Below are positions 1-6,279 of a DNA stretch of 16,159 nt, piece after piece. The first letter of the stretch is position 1. The number at the start of each line of letters is the position of its first letter. This stretch comes from Nitrospinota bacterium (lineage in GTDB: Bacteria; Nitrospinota; Nitrospinia; UBA9942). The stretch is taken from assembly GCA_016200365.1 (NCBI GenBank), contig JACQEW010000072.1, positions 1 through 16,159 of the forward strand, in the 5' to 3' direction. Made by a program: the position numbers and the translations under genes. The notes beneath the pieces are model-generated. The model was not told the origin of the DNA. It saw nothing but the letters and a program-made list of their open reading frames with translations, and ran no database searches.

Positions 1-60
1 GGACAACCCCCTGTCCCCCAACAACCCCCTCACCCCCTTTATTAAGGGGGATTAGGGGGA
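1..60. repeat. C/G-rich palindromic repeat, copy 1 (in coding frame)
   Basis: The core CCCCCTTTATTAAGGGGG is preceded by further C-runs and followed by GATTAGGGGGA, making an imperfect palindrome. It lies within the open frame of the left-edge gene and is read in the same phase as the copies in thiC and the apgM-family gene (CCN-TTN-NNN-AAA-GGG). Confidence 0.8.
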
Positions 61-409
61 CTTCTCCCTGCTCCCATTTTATGACCTTCTCGTCTATGAT
101 ATAGCCTTGAGATAGTGTTTGAATCATGTCAGACAGAAGGTTGTAATCTTTGACCAGTGTTCCACCTTGAACTTTTACTCCTGTCTTGCTTTCTATTGCC
201 GATATTCTTGCACGGTTGATTGCCAATTGTCTTGCTTCGTCAGGTGTGATGTTTTCGGCTACAGATTCTCCTGTGCTTTCTACCCAGTCGCAGTCTGAGG
301 CGTAAGAAAGATTAAGGAGAAAGGGTGGAATGGAGAATAGGGGAGAATAGAAAATAAAAAGGATAAGGGCAAATGAGTTTAATAATTTTGGTATTTGTTT
401 TTTCTCCAT
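1..409 (-). CDS. Secreted FlgT-like protein, 3' end outside window
   Basis: The frame is open from an ATG at 409 to the window edge (136 codons, no stop), so the C-terminus is missing. A GGTG Shine-Dalgarno lies a few bases before the ATG. Residues 1-38 look like an export signal: MEKK, then a long hydrophobic stretch ending YAS before DCDWVES. The following region (WVESTGES, ITPDEARQLAINRARISAIE, then a GVKVQGG stretch) resembles the N-terminal domain of FlgT-like and related envelope proteins that often accompany caspase-fold genes; this is pattern recognition only. Residues from about 117 are encoded by a C/G-rich palindrome and read VPLIPLNKGGEGVVGG, which looks inserted. The gene begins 40 bp after the caspase stop, so the two are probably co-transcribed. 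The function is unknown. Confidence 0.7.
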   Translation of the reverse strand, partial: MEKKQIPKLLNSFALILFIFYSPLFSIPPFLLNLSYASDCDWVESTGESVAENITPDEARQLAINRARISAIESKTGVKVQGGTLVKDYNLLSDMIQTLSQGYIIDEKVIKWEQGEVPLIPLNKGGEGVVGGQGVV

Positions 410-449
410 TTCACCTTCTTCTCCCTTTCTCCTTATGATTTTTTTGTTT

Positions 450-1535
450 TTATTCCACATTTACAAGTACCGGATTTATCTCCCTCCCTACTGGATACGG
501 TTTTAAGACAGGCACTTGATAGCGGTTCATGCCGAATAGTCTTCTCGATACGGATTCCACATTTCCAGATATGTATTTATAGAGTTCTTCTATGTTAATC
601 TGTCTGTCCTTGTTAATATCCGCTTCTCCAACCATGCCTTTGAGGAGATAGTATGTGAATAATCCATGCTCTTCTTCTTTGTAGAAGTTACTTATCTGAT
701 TCTCTCTTGCAGCGGCAAATAGGGCTATTTTCTCCGATGCTATGACAGGGTCTTTGACAATCAAAGTTCCGGGGCGACCTGCTATGAGCATCTTCTCCTC
801 CTTCTGCCTCCCCACCATACCCGAAAAACATGCATCTATGAATACATAGATATTCTTTGCCTTGAGGTCGTTTAGGTCTTTGTATAGTCTATCCAGGGGG
901 TAACTGCTTAGTCTCGGGTTATCAGGGTCTCCATCCGAGGGGAGAATATAGGGGGTGCTATCCCCTACATCGGGTATTCCATGCCCTGCATAATAAAAAT
1001 ATACTGTATCACCTTCTTTGATAAGCCTTCTTGTTCTGTCCAGTAGTATTTCAATTCCGTTCTTTGTGGCATTGTCGTCCGTCAGCAGAAATATGTTTTC
1101 TTCGGGAATGCCTGCGAATTTGTTGATATATTCTTTCATGAGACTGGCATCTCTATTGGCATATAGGGCAGGGGTAACATTTCTGTATTTTTCTATGCCG
1201 ATGATAATAGCCCATTTGGTCTTGTCCTTTGATACTGTGTTTAAGGGACCTGCTGTTATGTATCTGTCTATATCTCCTATCCCGGGAAGTAAGTTGAAAT
1301 GTCTCGATGTGATGAGATAGTTGTCCAGATATACATGGACCTGCCATTCTCCTGTGAGTTTCTCCGACTTCTCCCCCCTTATTCCTATACGGTGGACTGC
1401 GGTGTTCAAATCGTGTTTCTTGCTGTCTGAATTGATTTCAATGTCCTGAGTCTTGAAATAGATATTCTTGTCGGGTGAAATCCAGTCCCATCTTAATGTG
1501 TGGCTTCCTTCTATGTCTTTGAGTTTTACCCACAT
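450..1535 (-). CDS. Caspase-fold (peptidase C14) protein with EF-hand-like loop
   Basis: This is a bacterial caspase/metacaspase-like protein. Numbered from the Met at 1535 (361 aa), residues 1-85 form a beta-rich region (TGEWQVHVYLDNYLI). The caspase domain covers about 105-300, with the catalytic His185 in YYAGHG and Cys236 in IDACFSG. Residues 306-317 (DINKDRQINIEE) match a canonical EF-hand calcium loop, as in calcium-activated metacaspases. The same frame continues upstream to 1778 through a lipobox (LFAC), so the Met at 1535 is probably not the natural start; see the 1536-1778 entry. It is likely a membrane-anchored lipoprotein in the envelope. A strong promoter with a CRP-like site lies upstream, and the FlgT-like gene follows. 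The substrate is unknown. The caspase fold is secure; peptidase activity is inferred from the His/Cys pair. Confidence 0.88.
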   Translation of the reverse strand: MWVKLKDIEGSHTLRWDWISPDKNIYFKTQDIEINSDSKKHDLNTAVHRIGIRGEKSEKLTGEWQVHVYLDNYLITSRHFNLLPGIGDIDRYITAGPLNTVSKDKTKWAIIIGIEKYRNVTPALYANRDASLMKEYINKFAGIPEENIFLLTDDNATKNGIEILLDRTRRLIKEGDTVYFYYAGHGIPDVGDSTPYILPSDGDPDNPRLSSYPLDRLYKDLNDLKAKNIYVFIDACFSGMVGRQKEEKMLIAGRPGTLIVKDPVIASEKIALFAAARENQISNFYKEEEHGLFTYYLLKGMVGEADINKDRQINIEELYKYISGNVESVSRRLFGMNRYQVPVLKPYPVGREINPVLVNVE

Positions 1536-1688
1536 AACCGCATGGGTGTCCTGTGTGTAGATTACATCTGTTTTTTTGAGGGGATTTAGCAGCTCGGCAG
1601 GCGAAACGGCTTTTTCGTAGTCACGGTATATGCCGGATTCAATGTGCTGTATCTGTGCGGTCTTTTTGGGGGCGGAGGAACAGGCAAA

Positions 1689-1715
1689 GAGTGTAAGTGC
1701 AAGTGTAAGTGTGAG
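1689..1715. repeat. AAGTGT/AAGTGC iterated repeat inside signal-peptide frame
   Basis: Tandem six-base units of the AAGTGT type also occur in the hairpins at 4483-4552 and 11854-11930. Here, read on the minus strand, they encode LTLTLALTL, the hydrophobic core of the caspase protein's lipoprotein signal. Only one arm is present; no complementary arm is seen nearby. Confidence 0.75.
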
Positions 1716-1743
1716 GAAAAAATTATTTTTAGGGGTGGTTAAA

Positions 1744-1773
1744 CTGACTGACTGACTGACTGACTGACTGACT
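1744..1773. repeat. Tetranucleotide tract (CTGA)7 plus CT
   Basis: Thirty bases of perfect four-base repeat, on the coding strand (TCAG)n, lie between candidate start codons at 1789 or 1807 and the lipoprotein signal of the caspase gene. Tetranucleotide tracts within the 5' part of surface-protein genes are the classic substrate for slipped-strand phase variation. Confidence 0.95.
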
Positions 1774-1789
1774 CGAATTTAAAAAACAT

Positions 1790-1814
1790 CGTTCCCACGC
1801 AGAGCATGGGAACG
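1790..1814. repeat. CGTTCCCACGC/GCATGGGAACG inverted repeat
   Basis: Two 11-base arms with one mismatch are separated by AGA. This resembles the GTTCCCACGC-type palindrome dispersed in many bacterial genomes. It overlaps the two upstream ATG candidates (1807 and 1789) of the caspase gene, so it may have displaced the original leader. Confidence 0.75.
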
Positions 1815-1861
1815 AACAATGGCTCCTTTTGTGTAAGGTTGGATAATCAAATCATAGGGAA

Positions 1862-1889
1862 AATATACCACTTAAAAATATTTTGTCAA
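1862..1889 (-). promoter_or_regulatory. Sigma70-type promoter of the caspase gene
   Basis: On the minus strand, TTGACA (1889-1884) is followed after 16 bp by TATATT (1867-1862), close to consensus. The predicted transcription start is near 1855. It points at the caspase gene and lies within the 165 bp between the thiC stop and the CTGA tract. Confidence 0.7.
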
Positions 1890-1910
1890 GACTTTTTTGT
1901 GGTTTTTGCG

Positions 1911-1926
1911 TGTGATTTAGGTCACA
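1911..1926. promoter_or_regulatory. CRP-like operator TGTGATTTAGGTCACA
   Basis: This is a perfect TGTGA-N6-TCACA palindrome, the CRP-cAMP consensus. Its centre (1918.5) is about 63 bp upstream of the predicted start near 1855, the spacing of class I CRP-activated promoters. It lies 19 bp after the thiC stop. A CRP-family regulator is not encoded in the window. Confidence 0.6.
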
Positions 1927-1944
1927 TCTAAAGCGTTGTTTATA

Positions 1945-3249
1945 TCATATCTTTTTTACAGCCATCTTAATTGCACAGAAGGAGGCGCACATGGTGCAGA
2001 CATCGTCTTCGGCAGGCGGATTTGCCATCCGTATCTTTCTTGCCTTTTCGGGGTCAACGGCTGTTTTTATCTGCCCCTCCCAGTCAAGTGATTTCCTGAA
2101 CTTCGCCATCTGAACATCCCTGTCAATTGCCCCTTTAACACCTTTGGCAATATCTCCTGCATGTGCTGCTATCTTTGAGGCAATAACACCTTCTCTTACA
2201 TCTTCAACTGTAGGCAGGCTTAGATGCTCGGAAGGAGTAACATAGCAGAGAAAATCTGCGCCGGATGCAGCAGCAATTGCACCGCCGATTGCAGAGGTAA
2301 TATGGTCATAGCCTGGTGCAATATCTGTTACGAGCGGTCCAAGCACATAAAATGGTGCATTGTGGCACAGCCTTTTTTGCAGGAGGATATTGGCAGGGAT
2401 CTGGTTTATAGGCATGTGTCCCGGTCCTTCAATCATCACCTGAACCCCTGCTTTTCTTGCCCTGTCCGTAAGCTCTCCAAGGATTATTGTCTCCTGCACC
2501 TGCCCCCTGTCTGTAGCATCGGCAAGACAGCCGGGTCTCAAGCCGTCTCCAAGACTTAAAACCATTTCATGTTTTTTTGCAATCTCGATAAGCCTGTCAA
2601 ATTGCGAATAAAGTGGATTCTCCTCTTTCGTGTAAAGCATCCATCTCGAAAGGAGCGCCCCTCCCCTGCTCACAATATCGAGCAGCCTCCCCTCCTCATT
2701 CATCCGTTTCACCGTCTCCAGCGTTACCCCGCAGTGAACCGTAATAAAATCTACTCCATCCTCACCGTGCCTCTCTATCACACTAAAAATATCATCTACT
2801 GTTAAATCCTCAAGCTGTTTATTCCTTGATATGCCCTCGCATATCGCCTGATATATTGGGACTGTCCCTATAGGCACAGAGGAATTTTTTATAATCTCCC
2901 TGCGGATAGAATCTATATCTCCGCCTGTGCTTAAATCCATCACAGTATCGGCGCCCGACTCTACAGCAATTTTTAATTTACTCAACTCTGTGTTTATATC
3001 CGCCCTGTCGCCCGATGTTCCTATGTTTGCATTTATCTTCGTCCTCAAGCCCCCGCCTATACCGAGGGGCTTAATCCCCCCCCGCCCCCCTTTTACAAAG
3101 GGGGGTCTTTTTACATTCTTTGTTATAACAATACTCCCCTCTGCAATCCCATTTCTTATAAACTCAGGGGTTACACTCTCAGCCTCTGCCGCCGTCTCCA
3201 TCTCAGGGGCAATAATACCCTTTCTTGCCTTTTCAATTAAGGTAGCCAT
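1945..3249 (-). CDS. thiC: Phosphomethylpyrimidine synthase ThiC
   Basis: ThiC is a radical SAM enzyme that rearranges aminoimidazole ribotide to HMP phosphate, the pyrimidine of thiamine. The 434-residue protein matches the short bacterial type. It shows GLRTKINANIGTS near 68-80, VMDLSTGGDIDSIRREI, VHCGVTLE, SRGGALLSRWM, IEGPGHMP and an ITSAIGGA segment. The C-terminal cluster motif is CTMCASFC (C-x2-C-x3-C), one residue tighter in the second gap than the CX2CX4C of E. coli-type ThiC; it may be normal for this clade. Residues about 48-60 (RPPFVKGGRGGIK) are encoded by a palindromic repeat and look inserted in a loop before PLGIGGGLRTK. The ATG lies 10 bp after the upstream stop, without a clear Shine-Dalgarno. 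No THI-box is visible before it, so control probably comes from the operon promoter. Confidence 0.96.
   Translation of the reverse strand: MATLIEKARKGIIAPEMETAAEAESVTPEFIRNGIAEGSIVITKNVKRPPFVKGGRGGIKPLGIGGGLRTKINANIGTSGDRADINTELSKLKIAVESGADTVMDLSTGGDIDSIRREIIKNSSVPIGTVPIYQAICEGISRNKQLEDLTVDDIFSVIERHGEDGVDFITVHCGVTLETVKRMNEEGRLLDIVSRGGALLSRWMLYTKEENPLYSQFDRLIEIAKKHEMVLSLGDGLRPGCLADATDRGQVQETIILGELTDRARKAGVQVMIEGPGHMPINQIPANILLQKRLCHNAPFYVLGPLVTDIAPGYDHITSAIGGAIAAASGADFLCYVTPSEHLSLPTVEDVREGVIASKIAAHAGDIAKGVKGAIDRDVQMAKFRKSLDWEGQIKTAVDPEKARKIRMANPPAEDDVCTMCASFCAIKMAVKKI
3075..3106. repeat. C/G-rich palindromic repeat, copy 2 (inside thiC)
   Basis: C-runs, TTTTACAAA and a G-run form an inverted repeat. 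Read on the minus strand it encodes PPFVKGGRGGI in frame within ThiC, immediately before a conserved GLRTK segment. Confidence 0.85.
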
Positions 3250-3259
3250 AAAAATTTTG

Positions 3260-4480
3260 CTAATTAATAAAGAACTCTATCAATTCATGCCCTTTTTCAA
3301 ATTTAATTGAAGGGTTATTCACTATCTTTTCATTAAAACCTGTAATCCCCCCTTCCCCCCCTTTATTAAAGGGGGGATTGAGAGGGGATTTTGCTGGATA
3401 AATTGCAAATGGGACAGGCTCTGCCGAATGTGTCTTAATGGAAATCGGAGACGGATGGTCGGATACAACCATTATCCTGTAATCTTTAAACTTCTCTATT
3501 CCCTTCAAAATCCGTCCCACCACCTTGCTGTCAAAATCCTCGATTGCCTTTATCTTATTTTTCAGAGAGCCGTTATGCGCCGCCTCGTCAGGCGCCTCTA
3601 TATGGACATACACAAAATCTTTCTCCTCTAATTCTTTTAACGCATAATCAGCTTTACCTTCATAATTCGTATCAATATATCCGGTAGCGCCCGGGACATT
3701 TATAGGAGTAAGCCCTGCGTATATACCGATACCTTTCATTAAATCCACTGCTGCTATAATCGAGCCTGTCAAACCGAATCTCTCTTTTAAAGTCGGCATT
3801 GCAGGCGCCTTGCCGTGCCCCCAGAGCCAAATACTATTGGCAGGGTTTTTACCGTTCTTTTTCCTGTCCTGATTAATCTTCTGATTATTTAAAAATATCT
3901 GCGAATCGCTCATCAATTTTATCAATACATCCGCCCCCTCCCCTTTCGGCATATAATCCTTTATCCCTTTGCCCGAAATATCATGTGGAGGCGTAAGCTT
4001 TAGTTTGTCCTTGCCGTTCTTCCATACCATGAGATGGCGGTAACTGACCCCTGGATAAAATTTTATCTCATCTGTCCCCGATTCTTTATCCAATGCAGCA
4101 ATCAATTCCCTTGCCTCCTCTGTGCTTATATGTCCGGCGCTGAAATCCTCCATAATAAGCTGACCATCCTTCAATCCAAGGGTTACAAGGTTGCATCGAA
4201 AGGCTACATCTGTTGGCAATAGCTTAACTCCTATACTCGCTGCCTCAAGAGGCGCCCTACCTGTATAATATTTCGCAGGGTCGTAACCGAGTATGGAGAG
4301 ATTAGATACATCGCTTCCCGGCGGAAAACCGTCAGGGATTGTCTTCACACACCCCGCAGTCCCGTTCTTCGCAATAAAATCCATGTTCGGAGTATTTGCA
4401 TACTCCAGCGGGGTCTTGCCGCCCAATTCATCTATGGGATAATCCGGCATCCCATCGCCAAGAAGAATAATGTATTTCAT
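3260..4480 (-). CDS. apgM: ApgM-family phosphomutase, possible homoserine kinase
   Basis: This is an alkaline-phosphatase-superfamily protein of the archaeal-type cofactor-independent phosphoglycerate mutase family, 406 aa. It has the N-terminal metal site DGMPD (D9, D13), the nucleophile Ser56 in PPGSDVSNLSILGYDP, DEAAHNGSL, VVSDHPSPIS and THSAEPVPF, which supply the second metal site. Known family members either interconvert 2- and 3-phosphoglycerate or are proposed to act as an alternative homoserine kinase when next to threonine genes. Here it follows hom directly and no GHMP-type thrB is seen, which favours a role in threonine synthesis (inference). Residues about 362-377 (SPLNPPFNKGGEGGI) come from a palindromic repeat and interrupt the region before GFNEK. 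Its start is 3 bp from a hairpin and lacks a Shine-Dalgarno. Confidence 0.88.
   Translation of the reverse strand: MKYIILLGDGMPDYPIDELGGKTPLEYANTPNMDFIAKNGTAGCVKTIPDGFPPGSDVSNLSILGYDPAKYYTGRAPLEAASIGVKLLPTDVAFRCNLVTLGLKDGQLIMEDFSAGHISTEEARELIAALDKESGTDEIKFYPGVSYRHLMVWKNGKDKLKLTPPHDISGKGIKDYMPKGEGADVLIKLMSDSQIFLNNQKINQDRKKNGKNPANSIWLWGHGKAPAMPTLKERFGLTGSIIAAVDLMKGIGIYAGLTPINVPGATGYIDTNYEGKADYALKELEEKDFVYVHIEAPDEAAHNGSLKNKIKAIEDFDSKVVGRILKGIEKFKDYRIMVVSDHPSPISIKTHSAEPVPFAIYPAKSPLNPPFNKGGEGGITGFNEKIVNNPSIKFEKGHELIEFFIN
3345..3390. repeat. C/G-rich palindromic repeat, copy 3 (inside apgM-family gene)
   Basis: CCCCCCTTTATTAAAGGGGGG, with flanking C-run and GAGAGGGGA, forms a palindrome. On the minus strand it is read as PLNPPFNKGGEGGI, in the same phase as the copy in thiC about 270 bp away. 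Confidence 0.88.
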
Positions 4481-4482
4481 AT

Positions 4483-4552
4483 GTAAGTGAAAGTGTAAGT
4501 GAAAGTGAAAGTGAGAAGCAATAGATTCCTTACACTTACACTTACACTTTTA
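4483..4552. repeat. Iterated-motif hairpin between hom and apgM (AAGTGT family)
   Basis: The left arm (about 4483-4514) repeats AAGTGT/AAGTGA units. The right arm (about 4529-4551) repeats TTACAC units. Together they can form a long imperfect hairpin. The right arm overlaps the hom stop codon (4550-4552), and the left arm ends 3 bp before the apgM-family start, so it fills the junction of two co-directional genes. Confidence 0.85.
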
Positions 4553-5863
4553 TACCCGTTCTCCATTCTCCACCCTTATCAGAACAGATTTATCCAGCAC
4601 AACATCGAGTTTATCTATCTCCGACAGCGCCTTCTGAATATCCTTCTCCTTTGCCGAATGGGTCATAACAACGAGGGGAACCCCGCCCTTTTCTCCCCTC
4701 CCCTTCTGAATAACAGAGGAGATACTGATGTAATGATTACCCAGCACCCCTGAAATCTTCGATAGAACACCGGGCTTATCAACAACTGAAAATCTTATGT
4801 AATATTCCGAAATAATTTCATTAATATTTTTAATCTTTGCATCCTCTATATAACCGGGCAGAAATGAGAGGGGCGGAACCCTGTTTACCCCTCCGTATAA
4901 AATATTCCTGCTTATCTCGATTATATCGCCGACAATTGCGCTCCCTGTAGGAAGAGACCCTGCACCTTTTCCAATCAGCATATTTTCTCCAACCATATCG
5001 CCAGTAACCTCGATGGCATTCAGCACACCGTTCACCTTTGATATGGGATTATCTTCCCTGACCATTGTAGGATGCACCCTGACCTCTATCTCGTTTCCGC
5101 TCCTCTTTGTTATAGCAAGGAGTTTTATCCTATAGCCGAATTCTCTTGCAAAATTTATATCTATCGGGGTTATTTTTGAAATCCCCTCTGTATAAACCTT
5201 GTCTATATCAACCCTCGCGCCGAAGGCAAGAGATGCAAGGATTGTAATCTTATGGGCAGAATCGCCCCCCTCAATATCGAGGCTCGGATTCGCCTCTGCA
5301 AAACCGAGTGCCTGAGCTTCTTTCAAAACATCATTAAATGGTCTCCCTTCATCGCTCATCTTGCTCAATATATAATTGCATGTCCCGTTTACTATCCCGT
5401 AAACAGACTGGATATTATTTGCAGGAAAGCCCTCTTTCATAGCTCTTATAATAGGAATACCTCCCCCAACACTCGCCTCAAACCCTATATCTACCTTGTT
5501 TTTAACAGCAGCTTCGAATATCTCGCTGCCGTGTTTTGAAAGCAGAGCCTTATTTGCAGTAACCACATGCTTTTTATTCTTCAGCGCATGGAGTATGAAT
5601 GTCCTGGCAGGCTCATATCCGCCTATCAGCTCGATAATAATATCAATCTCTGGGTCGTTTAAAATCTTGTAGGCATCCTTTGTAATGATATTCTTATCTA
5701 CTTTTACACCCCTGTCAGTCTCTATATCCAAATCAGCAATCCCTTTAAGGTTAAGCTTTGCGCCAAGCCGTCTTTCAATAGCGCCGCTGTTTTGCTGTAA
5801 AATCTTTATAACCCCTGTCCCAACCGTCCCGAATCCCAATAAACCAATATTTATAGATTTCAT
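4550..5863 (-). CDS. hom: Homoserine dehydrogenase with C-terminal ACT domain
   Basis: The enzyme reduces aspartate semialdehyde to homoserine with NAD(P)H, the branch to threonine and methionine. The 437-residue length is typical. The N-terminal Rossmann motif is GLLGFGTVGTGV, followed by ANKALLSKHG, then NGTCNYILSKM and FAEANPSLDIEGGDSAHKI, which form the substrate-binding and catalytic region. An ACT domain starts near residue 353 (FSVVDKPGVLSKISGVLG) and usually confers feedback control by threonine. GGGAG six bases before the ATG supports the start. Upstream lies the toxin gene vapC (11 bp away) and downstream the apgM-family gene, so hom sits in the middle of the minus-strand operon. 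Confidence 0.97.
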   Translation of the reverse strand: MKSINIGLLGFGTVGTGVIKILQQNSGAIERRLGAKLNLKGIADLDIETDRGVKVDKNIITKDAYKILNDPEIDIIIELIGGYEPARTFILHALKNKKHVVTANKALLSKHGSEIFEAAVKNKVDIGFEASVGGGIPIIRAMKEGFPANNIQSVYGIVNGTCNYILSKMSDEGRPFNDVLKEAQALGFAEANPSLDIEGGDSAHKITILASLAFGARVDIDKVYTEGISKITPIDINFAREFGYRIKLLAITKRSGNEIEVRVHPTMVREDNPISKVNGVLNAIEVTGDMVGENMLIGKGAGSLPTGSAIVGDIIEISRNILYGGVNRVPPLSFLPGYIEDAKIKNINEIISEYYIRFSVVDKPGVLSKISGVLGNHYISISSVIQKGRGEKGGVPLVVMTHSAKEKDIQKALSEIDKLDVVLDKSVLIRVENGERV

Positions 5864-5874
5864 ACTATCTCCCT

Positions 5875-6279
5875 TTATGGCTCAGTCATCCAGTTTTCAA
5901 TCCTGAGTTTCTTTATTCTATTAAAATGCCCAATATTATTTGTCACCAGGATACCTTCGTTATCCAATACAATACTTGCGATTAATATATCAAAATTATC
6001 TATGATTTTCCCTTGCCTTTTCAGTTCTGATTTTATTCTTCCAAATCCCTTAGCAGAGTTTTTTGTAATGGGAAGCGGTTTGATTATTTTTATAAAATTT
6101 TCTACGCTTTTCAGATTTTCTTTTACTTTTATTGAATGAAAAGCTCCATGATAAAGCTCTGCTGTTGTAATAATGGTTGTATGTATATTCTTAAGACCAA
6201 TCTGTTCAATTTTATCCTTAATATTGTCAATCCCTTTCAGCCAATAAATACATATATCAGTATCAAGGATGTATATCAC
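5875..6279 (-). CDS. vapC: VapC-like PIN-domain toxin
   Basis: PIN-domain endoribonucleases of the VapC type cleave RNA (often tRNA or rRNA) and are held inactive by a VapB-type antitoxin. The 134-residue protein has the expected acidic residues: D6 in YILDTD, E41 in TTAELYHGA, D94/D97 in IIDNFDILIA. It ends with LVTNNIGHFNRI, the usual VTNN-x2-HF close. The start is GTG, inside a GTGA overlap with the antitoxin stop, which implies coupled translation. Base composition is more A/T-rich than the flanking metabolic genes, suggesting transfer. It lies between alaC and hom in the same direction. Confidence 0.9.
   Translation of the reverse strand: MIYILDTDICIYWLKGIDNIKDKIEQIGLKNIHTTIITTAELYHGAFHSIKVKENLKSVENFIKIIKPLPITKNSAKGFGRIKSELKRQGKIIDNFDILIASIVLDNEGILVTNNIGHFNRIKKLRIENWMTEP

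Larger units (their letters stand above)
1536..1778 (-). pseudogene. Stranded N-terminus (lipoprotein signal) of the caspase gene, no in-frame start
   Basis: The caspase frame stays open upstream of 1535 to a TAA at 1779-1781. It encodes, from about 1728, PKNNFFLTLTLALTLFAC then SSAPKKTAQIQHIE. This is a lipoprotein signal peptide with its lipobox Cys codon at 1680-1682, followed by a plausible mature N-terminus. No ATG, GTG or TTG occurs in this frame between the TAA and 1535. Upstream ATGs at 1789 and 1807 share one frame that is offset by one (-1/+2) and ends at a TAA immediately after the CTGA tract. One extra four-base unit, or two fewer, would fuse them to the lipoprotein frame. The gene is therefore either phase-variable and off, or decayed at its start, or translated from an internal or non-standard start. 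Confidence 0.6.

Noticed and set aside
1790..1814. Rho-independent terminator for thiC
   Set aside because: The inverted repeat is not followed by a T-run downstream of thiC. On the minus strand TTTTTT occurs after the ATG at 1789, 3 bases beyond the arm, so weak termination is possible, but this would stop the caspase transcript and the repeat looks like a dispersed palindrome.
2927..3310. Plus-strand frame with proline-rich RPPFTKGG peptide
   Set aside because: It is antisense to thiC. Its motif-like peptide arises because the palindrome reads similarly on both strands.
4483..4552. CRISPR-like short repeats
   Set aside because: The units are contiguous six-base motifs without unique spacers and form one hairpin. 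There are no cas genes in the window.
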